Shown one piece after another: positions 12,128 to 24,296 of a stretch of 64,000 nt of DNA. Below the pieces are notes generated by a model. The model was given only the letters and a program-made list of their open reading frames with translations, ran no database searches and was not told the origin of the DNA. The DNA comes from SAR86 cluster bacterium SAR86E. GTDB taxonomy: Bacteria > Pseudomonadota > Gammaproteobacteria > Magnimaribacterales > D2472. The stretch lies in the NCBI GenBank assembly GCA_000307935.1, contig AMWX01000002.1, positions 62,001-126,000 of the forward strand, read 5' to 3'. The position numbers were made by a program, and so were the translations under genes. Each line of letters begins with the position of its first letter. Positions within the stretch are counted from its first letter, which is position 1.

Positions 12128-13432
12128 CTACTTTCCTATACAGAAATCTCTAAAAATATCTCCAAGCAAATGATCTGGATATTTAACACCAAGAAACTCA
12201 TCAAAAGAAGACCTAGCAACACGAAGATCTTCTGCAGCCACATCAAAATTTATATTCTTAGATATTTTTTCTATAGAGCTATTAATGGATGAAAGTGCGC
12301 TTTCAAACAACACAAGGTGACGCTCTCTAATTAAATATGTTTTTCCTAAATCTTTGTTTTTACCTAACCTCTCAATAATTAAGTCTTTCAAGGCAGCAAC
12401 ACCATGACCGTTTTTGGCCGACACAACACAATTGTATTGTTCCCTTGGTTTTAACTCATCAGATTTATTAAAAACAGACAAAAAATCTTTATTTTTAATT
12501 TTGAGCTTAAACTCTTTAAGTAAACCCTCGGTCTGATGATCTAATATGAGCAAAACCAAATCACACTCTTCAATCTCATTGCCTGACAGAACCACCCCCT
12601 TAGACTCAACCAAATCATCGGTACTCCTGATACCCGCAGAATCCACCAATTCCATATTAACGCTGTTATAAAAAATCTCAGAGTCAACTAAATCACGGGT
12701 GGTTCCAGGGATATTTGATACCAACGCCCTTTCAAACCCAAGTATCCGATTAAAAAGAGAAGACTTTCCTGTGTTAGGGGGCCCAAATAACAACACCCTG
12801 TTTTGCGTTAATTTTTTTGATGAAACCAACGACGAATCTATTAGAGAAACGAGACCATTTTTAATATTAAGCAGACGATCCATTACATTTCCCTCAACCA
12901 CGAAATCATAATCTTCATCAGAAAAATCAATGCTGCCCTCTATAAAAACTCGCAGCTCATCAATCTGCTTACCCATATCAACAACAAGCTCGCTCAACTT
13001 ACCAGCCACAGCTTTTGATGAAAGAATACCCCTATCAACATCTTCTGAGTGAATAAGATCAGCAACAGCCTCGGCCTCATTTAACGAAAGCTTGCCATTT
13101 TCAAAAGCTATTTTAGAAAATTCCCCTGGTCCAGCATCATTAAAACCAAGACTATGAAAAACATCTGACAAAGAGCGTATTACAGAGAGGCCCCCATGAC
13201 AAAACACCTCCACCGAATCTTCACCCGTATAACTTTTAGGGGCAGAATAAAAAACCACAGAACACCTATCAACCAAGATGTCACCTAAAAACACATCCCT
13301 CAGAAAAACTTTACGATATTCATCAATCGGTTTGTTTAAAGCCTTGTTAAAAACATCACAACAACCTTCGCCAGACGCTCTAAAAACAGCAATTGCGGAT
13401 CGGGCAACGGGTGTGGCTAGGGCAAAAATCAA
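12128..13432 (-). CDS. mnmE: MnmE (TrmE), tRNA-modification GTPase
   Basis: MnmE is the GTPase partner of MnmG in wobble-uridine modification. It has 434 residues (E. coli 454). An N-terminal tetrahydrofolate-binding domain is followed by a helical domain with an inserted G domain: G1 GPPNTGKSS (217-225), G2 GTTRD (243-247), G3 DSAG (264-267) and G4 NKSD. It ends with the invariant FCIGK, whose Cys is required for modification. The start is 5 bp after the yidC stop. Val, Asp, Gly and Phe are over-represented, matching a T/G-rich coding strand. Confidence 0.96.
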   Translation of the reverse strand: MIFALATPVARSAIAVFRASGEGCCDVFNKALNKPIDEYRKVFLRDVFLGDILVDRCSVVFYSAPKSYTGEDSVEVFCHGGLSVIRSLSDVFHSLGFNDAGPGEFSKIAFENGKLSLNEAEAVADLIHSEDVDRGILSSKAVAGKLSELVVDMGKQIDELRVFIEGSIDFSDEDYDFVVEGNVMDRLLNIKNGLVSLIDSSLVSSKKLTQNRVLLFGPPNTGKSSLFNRILGFERALVSNIPGTTRDLVDSEIFYNSVNMELVDSAGIRSTDDLVESKGVVLSGNEIEECDLVLLILDHQTEGLLKEFKLKIKNKDFLSVFNKSDELKPREQYNCVVSAKNGHGVAALKDLIIERLGKNKDLGKTYLIRERHLVLFESALSSINSSIEKISKNINFDVAAEDLRVARSSFDEFLGVKYPDHLLGDIFRDFCIGK

Positions 13433-13437
13433 AAATA

Positions 13438-15009
13438 TTAACCCTCACCACCAGCGCTTGGAGGGTTGAAATCAGACGCTCCATATTTTTTATACAACGC
13501 CCTTTGTTGAACAAGCGATATCGCGCTATTTGCGACAGAATACAAAACCAAACCAGCAGGCATTATTACAAAAATAACAGCAATACCAACTGGCATAAAC
13601 TTCATTATTTGCGCCTGCGTTGGATCTAAACCCGGAGGTTGGGGGTTTAGCTGTTGAGTCAGATACATAAGCCCAGCAAAAGCCGCAGGCAATATAAATA
13701 ATGGATCTGGTGAAGATAGGTCTTGAATCCAAAAAAAGAATGACTCATGCCTAAGCTCCACACTTTCTCTTAAACAAAAAAAGAACGCAATAAAAACAGG
13801 CATTTGAAGCAGCAACGGAAAGCACCCTCCAGCAGGGTTAATACCCTCTTTCTTGTATAAGGCCATCATCTCGGTGCCTAGTTTTGCCCTATCATCCTTA
13901 TACCGCTCTTGTATCTCTTTAAGTTTGGGTTGAGCCGTTCGCATTTTTGCCATACTAGAAAAACCCTTGGCTGAAATAGGCCACAACAAAGCCTTAATTA
14001 AAAAAGTTAACAGAACAATCGACACCCCCCAGTTATCAACCAGGCTGTTGATCATGCTTAACAACATCATCAGCGGTTGAGCCAAAAACCAAAACCACCC
14101 CATATCAATGGTTAACTCAAGGTCGGGAGCCCGAGAAATTAAATCAGATCGAACCTTTGGCCCAAGAAATATTCTGTGATCTATTCCAGAGGTAACTTGA
14201 CTGGCTTTTGTTTCTCTTGTCATTGCCCCCATAACATATGTATCAGAGCCACCAGAAGGTGGAAGCGCAATCAAAGCCTGAACTCTGTCTGGGGGGGTGA
14301 GAATTGCAGCCATAAAATACTTTTGTATAAATGCAACCCAACCACCACGCTGAAAGTACTCCACTCTCTCATCAATGCTTCTCAGTCTCATGCTTGCATA
14401 GGGCTCTTCAGGGGTATTAAAAGCAACGCCTGTATACGAACTATTTTCAAAAAACCCATCTCTTGCGTCTAGGGGCTTACCCTTGGTGCGGTACATAGCA
14501 ACATAAGGAGATGGCACATCAGCCGGCATTACACCAACCCACCTATCATTTATATTTAACTCATAATCATTTTCATTCAGTGAAATTGTTTTAGATATAT
14601 TTCCATCCAGAGACCTTAACTCTATTTCTGCTGGCGAAACCTCAACCACCTCAAAACTCACATTTTTAGATACAAAGCCACTGTTTAAATAAAACTTAAA
14701 ACCTGTCTCACCATCAAAACCAAACAACCTTACGCCAAGAGAGTCATCATTATTTAAAAATGTATGTTCTTTGAGTCTTGCTTGCCAAATTTTTCCAGAA
14801 GTCGGGCTTACCTGAACCACCAACTTGTCATTTTGAATTTCTATAAATTGCTCGGTTTCATCAAGAGGTAATATTTTTTCCCCTTGATCTTGTTCGATTG
14901 CAGAAGCCTCTGCAAATTCCTGTTTAATTTCCTGTTCAGCATTCCATGATAAAAACAACACATAAGATAGCGCGACAACCGAGCCAATATAAAAATATCT
15001 CCAATTCAT
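13438..15009 (-). CDS. yidC: Membrane protein insertase YidC
   Basis: YidC inserts and folds inner-membrane proteins, alone or with SecYEG. It has 523 residues: an N-terminal signal-anchor helix (about 5-22), a large periplasmic beta domain typical of Gram-negative YidC, and the conserved five-helix core. The core includes MNSLVDNWGVSIVLLTFLIKALLWP-type sequence, the hydrophilic-groove Arg region (AKMRTAQPKLKEIQERYK) and the NPAGGCFPLLLQMPVF motif. It overlaps yidD by 4 bp. Confidence 0.96.
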   Translation of the reverse strand: MNWRYFYIGSVVALSYVLFLSWNAEQEIKQEFAEASAIEQDQGEKILPLDETEQFIEIQNDKLVVQVSPTSGKIWQARLKEHTFLNNDDSLGVRLFGFDGETGFKFYLNSGFVSKNVSFEVVEVSPAEIELRSLDGNISKTISLNENDYELNINDRWVGVMPADVPSPYVAMYRTKGKPLDARDGFFENSSYTGVAFNTPEEPYASMRLRSIDERVEYFQRGGWVAFIQKYFMAAILTPPDRVQALIALPPSGGSDTYVMGAMTRETKASQVTSGIDHRIFLGPKVRSDLISRAPDLELTIDMGWFWFLAQPLMMLLSMINSLVDNWGVSIVLLTFLIKALLWPISAKGFSSMAKMRTAQPKLKEIQERYKDDRAKLGTEMMALYKKEGINPAGGCFPLLLQMPVFIAFFFCLRESVELRHESFFFWIQDLSSPDPLFILPAAFAGLMYLTQQLNPQPPGLDPTQAQIMKFMPVGIAVIFVIMPAGLVLYSVANSAISLVQQRALYKKYGASDFNPPSAGGEG

Positions 15010-15218
15010 TTTTTTACCTCATCTACTCCGCCGGCCGACCAGGGCCCACATTTTAAAATTCTTATTGCTGAATAATAACCACCAACAAACGAGCCATGAG
15101 CCTCAATGCTTTGTTTCGTATATTGCGAACAAGTTGGCTCAAATCTACAATTTTTTCCCAACAAAAAACTTAAATACTTTTGATAAAATTCGATTATGTA
15201 TATTAACAACCCTTTCAT
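15006..15218 (-). CDS. yidD: YidD, membrane protein insertion efficiency factor
   Basis: This is a small inner-membrane-associated protein that assists YidC-dependent insertion. The family pattern is complete: NCRFEPTCSQYTKQSIEAHG, RILKCGPWSAGG and D. The ATG at 15216-15218 lies 1 bp from the rnpA stop and gives the usual length of about 70 residues. An earlier start at 15239 would overlap rnpA by 20 bp. Confidence 0.92.
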   Translation of the reverse strand: MKGLLIYIIEFYQKYLSFLLGKNCRFEPTCSQYTKQSIEAHGSFVGGYYSAIRILKCGPWSAGGVDEVKK

Positions 15219-15219
15219 T

Positions 15220-15450
15220 TTATTTATTTTCGGAATCAATTATAAGACTATTTAACGAGGGCTCAATCACAGAAAAGGCGGCTTCAAAACCCATCTCTAA
15301 AAAACCCCGCCGAACCACAACAACAAAAGAGCCACACACAGAGCTTTTTCTAAAAATCTCTTTAATCCACCGCCTAATCTTATTCCTGTGAACCGCTAAA
15401 GAGTAATCTTTCTTTTTTACAACTATTTTTAAGTCTAACTTTTCAGACAC
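15220..15450 (-). CDS. rnpA: Ribonuclease P protein component (N-terminus uncertain)
   Basis: RnpA is the protein cofactor of RNase P, which trims tRNA 5' leaders. The RNP signature is clear: KIVVKKKDYSLAVHRNKIRRWIKEIFR contains the conserved RN..+R...RE.FR core. From the GTG at 15448-15450 it has only 76 residues, against about 110 in most bacteria. In-frame sequence resembling the family N-terminus (KKIHQSDCLSIFLDG) continues to about 15504 without ATG, GTG or TTG. An ATT at 15499-15501 would give 93 residues. The gene lies between rpmH and yidD as usual. Confidence 0.85.
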   Translation of the reverse strand: MSEKLDLKIVVKKKDYSLAVHRNKIRRWIKEIFRKSSVCGSFVVVVRRGFLEMGFEAAFSVIEPSLNSLIIDSENK

Positions 15451-15517
15451 ACCATCAAGAAAAATTGATAAGCAGTCTGATTGATGGATTTTTTTTGAAA
15501 TGACTTAGCCCAAAGAG

Positions 15518-15652
15518 TTAAGCGGTTAATACTTTTCGGCCCTTCTTTCTTCTATTTGCAATAACAGCTCTTCCAGCTTTTGTAGACATTCGCGCTCTAA
15601 AACCGTGAGTCCTTTTTCGTTTAAGCGTGCTTGGTTGAAATGTTCTTTTCAT
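15518..15652 (-). CDS. rpmH: 50S ribosomal protein L34
   Basis: L34 is a 44-residue basic ribosomal protein starting [19 protein letters not shown], with the signature [12 protein letters not shown] and the tail GRKVLTA. An AGG precedes the ATG by five bases. It is adjacent to rnpA and divergent from dnaA, the conserved arrangement. Confidence 0.97.
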   Translation of the reverse strand: MKRTFQPSTLKRKRTHGFRARMSTKAGRAVIANRRKKGRKVLTA

Positions 15653-15744
15653 AATGACCTAAAAAATTAGATGTGGATTATAAAGCATTGCGAGGGAAAA
15701 GAAAGAAAAAAAATTGAAATTTTCAATAACTACATACCAACAAC

Positions 15745-15753
15745 TTATCCACA
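15745..15753 (+). promoter_or_regulatory. DnaA box upstream of dnaA
   Basis: The plus strand reads TTATCCACA, the consensus DnaA box, in the 176-bp rpmH/dnaA spacer from which genes diverge in both directions. It may serve dnaA autoregulation, an origin of the Pseudomonas type, or both. A further GTTAGACTAAC palindrome (15796-15806) lies between it and the dnaA SD. Confidence 0.6.
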
Positions 15754-15828
15754 GAAAATACATATGCTTATGCTGTAGATATCTTGTTAGTTTTTGTTAG
15801 ACTAACTTTTCTACTGGAGGTCTATAAA

Positions 15829-17118
15829 TTGAAATTTTGGTCTGAATGCACAGATAAGCTTGAAGCTAAACTATCACAAGAAGAGTTTAACACCTGGATT
15901 AAACCCCTTAAAGCAGACATAAACAAAAATAGCTTAGAGATTAGTGCCCCCAATGACTTTGTTCTTAATTATGTTAAAGAAAATCTAGGCCAAATTATTG
16001 AAAACCTTGTTACGAAAACTGATGAATCACTAACAGTAAAGTTTAAAACTTTAGACAAGTCAACATTTGTCGAAAAACTTAATGTAACCGAAGAAAATAC
16101 CCCTGGATTAGTTCAATCTTTCACTTTTGACACTTTTGTTGAGGGTAAATCTAACCATATGGCCTTAGCAGCAGCCAAACAAGTCGCTGCAAACCCCAAA
16201 GGGGACTATAACCCCCTTTTTATATATGGTGGAGTTGGTTTGGGAAAAACCCACCTTATGCATGCTGTGGGCAATGAAATACTCAACTCTGATACAACTA
16301 AAAGGATTGTATACGTTCACTCAGAAAAATTCGTTGCAGACATGGTAAAAGCCCTTCAATTAGGCGCTATGAGTGAATTTAAGGAGTTTTATAGGAACGC
16401 TGATGCTCTTCTGATTGATGATATACAGTTTTTTGCTGGAAAAGAGCAGTCACAAGAGGAGTTTTTTCACACTTTTAATGCTCTTTTAGACAGAAACCAT
16501 CAAATGATTCTTACTTGTGATAAATATCCAAAGGAAATAGATGGTCTTGAGGAGCGCCTAAAGTCAAGACTGGGGTGGGGCTTGCCTGTTATTATTGAGC
16601 CCCCAGAGCTAGAAACCAGGGCGGCTGTTCTCTTAAGCAAGGCAAACTCTATGGGTGTCACCCTTCCAAACGATTGTGCAATTTACATCGCACAAAGAAT
16701 TAGATCTAATATTCGAGAGTTGGAGGGAGCCCTTAAGAGGGTGGTTGCAAACTCAAGATTTGCAGATCAAGAAATTGACATACCATTTGTTAAAGAGGCC
16801 CTCAAAGATTTGTTTGTTATTTCTGCCAAGATGGTAAGCATTGATAATATTCAAAAAACCGTTGCAGAATATTACAATATTAAGTTATCAGATCTTCTTT
16901 CCAAACGAAGAAGTCGATCCATTACTAGGCCAAGGCAGTTAGCCATGGCTTTAACAAAAGAATTAACAAACCACAGCCTTCCAGAAATTGGAGAAGCATT
17001 TAATGGACGGGATCACACAACCGTTTTACATGCATGTGGAAAAATTAAAGAGCTGAGAAAAGAAATCCCATCATTAGAAGAAGATTATAGAAACCTAAAT
17101 AGAACGCTTACAAATTAA
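15829..17118 (+). CDS. dnaA: Chromosomal replication initiator DnaA, TTG start
   Basis: DnaA binds DnaA boxes and opens the origin. It has 429 residues with domain I ([21 protein letters not shown]), a short linker, the AAA+ domain with Walker [10 protein letters not shown] at about 134-142, and the C-terminal helix-turn-helix with [11 protein letters not shown]. The start is the TTG at 15829, eight bases after a perfect GGAGG (15816-15820). An in-frame ATG-like extension upstream has no SD and no family match. The stop TAA overlaps the dnaN ATG by one base. Confidence 0.96.
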   Translation: MKFWSECTDKLEAKLSQEEFNTWIKPLKADINKNSLEISAPNDFVLNYVKENLGQIIENLVTKTDESLTVKFKTLDKSTFVEKLNVTEENTPGLVQSFTFDTFVEGKSNHMALAAAKQVAANPKGDYNPLFIYGGVGLGKTHLMHAVGNEILNSDTTKRIVYVHSEKFVADMVKALQLGAMSEFKEFYRNADALLIDDIQFFAGKEQSQEEFFHTFNALLDRNHQMILTCDKYPKEIDGLEERLKSRLGWGLPVIIEPPELETRAAVLLSKANSMGVTLPNDCAIYIAQRIRSNIRELEGALKRVVANSRFADQEIDIPFVKEALKDLFVISAKMVSIDNIQKTVAEYYNIKLSDLLSKRRSRSITRPRQLAMALTKELTNHSLPEIGEAFNGRDHTTVLHACGKIKELRKEIPSLEEDYRNLNRTLTN

Positions 17119-18215
17119 TGGAAATAACTGTAAAAAAAGAAGATATTGTGTCCGCACTAAACACAACTCTAGGCGTGGTTGAAAAACGACAAACGCTACC
17201 AATTTTAGCTAATGTTTTATTTGAAGTTGATGAAAGTTCATTTAAATTAACAGCCACTGACCTTGAGTCCGAGGTAAGTATAAGCGGACCATTGGTTGGT
17301 GTAGAATCAGCAGGAAAAACAACAACGTCTGCAAAAAAATTAAATGAGTTATGTAGATTAATTCCTGATGGTGAGATAATAAGCTTATCTTTAGCGGGTG
17401 AAAAATTAAACATTAAAACAACAAATGGTAAGTACTCACTATCAACTTTGCCTAGTGCTGACTTCCCTATTTTCGACATAGATTCTGGTGATACCCCACT
17501 TGTAGTTCCTGCAAAAGATTTGCGTGAGCTTATTCGTAGCACCTCTTTTGCAATGGGCAATCAAGATTGGAGGCATTACCTAAACGGACTCTATTTAACA
17601 ATTAACGATGGAGAAATTACAGCAGTTACAACAGACGCACATCGTCTTGCTGTTGCTAATACCTCTATCCAATCTGATCACTCTTTCTCAGGAATCATTC
17701 CCCGTAAATCAATCAACGAGATGGCCAAATTTTTATCTGATCATGATGGTGATTCGGAATTAAAAATTAACGAAGCCTCACTGGAACTTGTTGTTGGAAA
17801 TTTGGTTTTTAAAAGTAAATTAATAGATGGAAAGTTTCCCGACTATCAACAAGTAATTCCATCAGGAGAAAGTTCGGTTTTAGAAATCAATGTAAAAGAT
17901 TTTTCTGAAACTTTAAGCAGGGTCTCAGTTTTATCTAGTGAAAAATATAAAGGAATTAGATTAATTACCTCATCTGATGGTGTAAGAATTTCTGCAAATA
18001 ATCCTGAACAAGAGGAAGCAGAAGAGTTTTTCCCCACCCCTTATAATGGGGATGATTTAGATATTGCTTTCAACGTAACATATCTTCAAGAAATAATGTC
18101 TCACATGCAAACAGATACTTGCCATATAAATTTCTTTGGTTCTGATAAAAGCTGCCTTCTGACACCTCCGGGTAGTGACACCCCCAAATATGTTGTAATG
18201 CCACTCCTTATATAG
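17118..18215 (+). CDS. dnaN: DNA polymerase III beta sliding clamp
   Basis: This is the ring-shaped processivity clamp, 365 residues in three repeated clamp folds. It has typical segments [15 protein letters not shown] at the N-terminus, TTDAHRLAVA in the middle domain and the terminal MPLLI that lines the clamp pocket. It is translationally coupled to dnaA (TAATG) and 4 bp from recF. Confidence 0.97.
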   Translation: MEITVKKEDIVSALNTTLGVVEKRQTLPILANVLFEVDESSFKLTATDLESEVSISGPLVGVESAGKTTTSAKKLNELCRLIPDGEIISLSLAGEKLNIKTTNGKYSLSTLPSADFPIFDIDSGDTPLVVPAKDLRELIRSTSFAMGNQDWRHYLNGLYLTINDGEITAVTTDAHRLAVANTSIQSDHSFSGIIPRKSINEMAKFLSDHDGDSELKINEASLELVVGNLVFKSKLIDGKFPDYQQVIPSGESSVLEINVKDFSETLSRVSVLSSEKYKGIRLITSSDGVRISANNPEQEEAEEFFPTPYNGDDLDIAFNVTYLQEIMSHMQTDTCHINFFGSDKSCLLTPPGSDTPKYVVMPLLI

Positions 18216-18219
18216 GTTA

Positions 18220-21947
<3,728 letters not shown>

Positions 21948-21951
21948 ATGT

Positions 21952-23313
21952 CTAATTTAAAACTAAGCCCTCCAAGTAATTGCTCAAGTCAGAAATCTTT
22001 ATTCTATTTTGCTGCATACTATCTCTATCTCTGATGGTCACCGATTGATCTTCTAATGTTTCAAAATCAACCGTTATACATAACGGAGTACCAATTTCAT
22101 CATGTCTTCTATAGCTTTTGCCGATATTTCCCGAGTTTTCTAGAAGTATCCGTCCCAACCTTAGTTTTTGCAGATCTTTTTTTATTTCTGATGCAATCTT
22201 TACAAGCTCTTCATGATTTTTCTTAAGCGGAATTACAGCAGCTTTTATTGGTGCAAGATGAGGCTTCAGCTCCAATACAGTTCTAGTTTTTCCGTCACCT
22301 AGATCTTCTACTTTATATGCCTCATTCAAAACGGCAAGAACGCCTCTATCCACACCAGCAGATGGCTCAATAACATAAGGCACCGTCCATTTTTTTGAGT
22401 CATGGTCTTGGGTTGCTAATCTTGCATTTGATTCGTTGTTTTCTAAAACGCTTGAATGAATATCTAGGTCTTGTTGATTTTTACTATGTGATCCCAGATC
22501 AAAATCTGTTCGATTAGCAATGCCTTCTAGTTCCTCCAGACCATGAGGAAACTTGTACATAATATCAACAGTTGCTTTTGAGTAATGTGCAAGCTCATCT
22601 TCCGGCACATGATACAGCTCTAAATTATCTTTATTCACACCCTGCTGGTTCCACCAGTTTAACCTTGCCTCAACCCAGGATTCATGCCATTGGTCATCTG
22701 TGCCTGGGACGACAAAAAACTCTAATTCCATTTGCTCAAATTCCCTGACCCGAAAAACAAAATTTCTTGGTGTTATTTCATTTCTGAATGCTTTGCCAAT
22801 TTGTGCAATTCCAAAAGGAAGTTGTTTAGAGGTTGAATCCACTACATTCTTAAAATTAGTAAATATATGTTGAGCTGTCTCGGGTCGAAGGTAAGCAAAT
22901 GAATCACTATCCTCAACTGGTCCGACCGATGTTTTAAACATAAGGTTAAATGGTCTAGGATCTGTAAGGTTGTCTGATCCGCATGAGGGACAATTTTTAG
23001 ATTTTAGTTGATCTGCGCGCCATCTCGATTTGCATTCTTTACAATCAACCAAGGGATCAGTAAACGTATCTTCGTGTCCAGAATATTTAAGAACACTAGG
23101 TTTAGTTAATATTGAAGCATCTAACCCCTCAACATCATCTCGATCAAAAACCATTTCTCTCCACCATGACTGCTTCAGGTTGTTTTTTAGCTCAACACCC
23201 AGAGGACCATAGTCATATAGTCCTTGCAGCCCACCATAAATTTCATTAGATTGAAAAATAAATCCCCTTCTCTTGCAAAGAGCAACAAGTTCTTCCATTG
23301 TTTTTGCTGTCAA
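21952..23313 (-). CDS. glyS: Glycyl-tRNA synthetase, single-chain (alpha2) type
   Basis: It charges tRNA-Gly. It has 453 residues of the class IIa single-subunit type: N-terminal [20 protein letters not shown], a zinc-binding CxxC...CxxC insertion (CKEC; CPSC), motif 2 around [19 protein letters not shown], motif 3 [14 protein letters not shown], and a C-terminal anticodon-binding domain. Most gammaproteobacteria use the unrelated alpha2beta2 GlyQS pair instead. It is followed by plsC with no gap, and a TAGACATATGTCTA palindrome spans the junction. It is divergent from the lpxL-like gene across a 119-bp spacer. Confidence 0.94.
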   Translation of the reverse strand: MTAKTMEELVALCKRRGFIFQSNEIYGGLQGLYDYGPLGVELKNNLKQSWWREMVFDRDDVEGLDASILTKPSVLKYSGHEDTFTDPLVDCKECKSRWRADQLKSKNCPSCGSDNLTDPRPFNLMFKTSVGPVEDSDSFAYLRPETAQHIFTNFKNVVDSTSKQLPFGIAQIGKAFRNEITPRNFVFRVREFEQMELEFFVVPGTDDQWHESWVEARLNWWNQQGVNKDNLELYHVPEDELAHYSKATVDIMYKFPHGLEELEGIANRTDFDLGSHSKNQQDLDIHSSVLENNESNARLATQDHDSKKWTVPYVIEPSAGVDRGVLAVLNEAYKVEDLGDGKTRTVLELKPHLAPIKAAVIPLKKNHEELVKIASEIKKDLQKLRLGRILLENSGNIGKSYRRHDEIGTPLCITVDFETLEDQSVTIRDRDSMQQNRIKISDLSNYLEGLVLN

Positions 23314-23432
23314 AGTAACCCTATATGTTTTATGTTTGAGGTAGTTATTATGCAGTTATTTTTATTATATCTATAGTTTTTTTTGATTAAGTGAGCAAAG
23401 ATATAGTAATTAAATTTCTTAAAACCTAGGGT

Positions 23433-24296
23433 ATGAGAATTATATTTTTTATTTTGTCTATCTTGCCTCTTAAGATTGCCTTTGTGGTTTTTGATATTTT
23501 TTTTAGACTGGTTCCTTTAAGGTTTTTTGCATTTTTTCCAGCTTTCCAAGTAACAAAAAGAAACCTATCAATTGCTTTTCCAGAAATGTCATATTTTGAT
23601 TTAGAATGCCTCTCAAAAGAAAGCTACAAAGAAACTCTCAAAAGCGTATATGAAACTTTCTATGCATGGTCTCGATCTAACAAAAAAATTATTTACCAGA
23701 CGAGAAGAATCAACAATAGATTTTTATTTAATAATCAGAACAATCAAAATGGCTTAATTCTTTTTGCTCTGCATAATAGAAGTATTGATTTTATGTTGAG
23801 CTGGATAGGCTCGCAAAGAGTACATACATCCCTTTATAAAAAAATAAAGATTAATTCAGTTAATAGATATGTTAAAAAAATTAGAGAGATTGGCGGCTCA
23901 AAGATGGTTGAAACAGGAGTGGGCGGAGTAAAAACAATACTAAGTGCTCTAGAAAACAACCAAATGACCTGTATGGCTTCTGATCAAGTTCCAGCAGACG
24001 GCCTTGGAACTTATTCAACATTTTTTAATCATGAGTGCTATTCATTTTCGCTAGCTCCAAGGTTAGCAAAAAAATCAATGAAAGAAATTTTGATGTCATA
24101 CATTTCATACGATAAGAATATTGGATATATAATGAATTTCACGAAACCCCATCACAAAATTTATTCAAGCATTGGTGTTGACGTAATGAACAAAGAAATG
24201 GAGCAAGTGATAAAAAAGATACCAGCAGAATATTCTTGGGAATATAAAAAATTTAGGAAATTATCTTCTGAACCCAAGGATATTTATAAGTCTTAG
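23433..24296 (+). CDS. LpxL/HtrB-family lipid A acyltransferase
   Basis: This is a predicted inner-membrane acyl-ACP-dependent acyltransferase of late lipid A biosynthesis. It has 287 residues, a hydrophobic N-terminus (1-35), the HX4D catalytic motif HNRSID at 114-119, DQVPADG near 185, and the C-terminal YSWEYKKFR pattern. Whether it adds laurate, myristate or another chain cannot be told. It converges on trkH with a 4-bp overlap. Confidence 0.85.
   Translation: MRIIFFILSILPLKIAFVVFDIFFRLVPLRFFAFFPAFQVTKRNLSIAFPEMSYFDLECLSKESYKETLKSVYETFYAWSRSNKKIIYQTRRINNRFLFNNQNNQNGLILFALHNRSIDFMLSWIGSQRVHTSLYKKIKINSVNRYVKKIREIGGSKMVETGVGGVKTILSALENNQMTCMASDQVPADGLGTYSTFFNHECYSFSLAPRLAKKSMKEILMSYISYDKNIGYIMNFTKPHHKIYSSIGVDVMNKEMEQVIKKIPAEYSWEYKKFRKLSSEPKDIYKS

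Noticed and set aside
11952-12292. Plus-strand frames across the mnmG/mnmE spacer
   Set aside because: Lys/Ile/Tyr-rich low-complexity sequence, running into mnmE antisense; no SD or family match.
15784-15828. Upstream extension of dnaA from ATG-like start at 15784
   Set aside because: No SD, no family similarity, and it would swallow the GGAGG that clearly serves the TTG at 15829.
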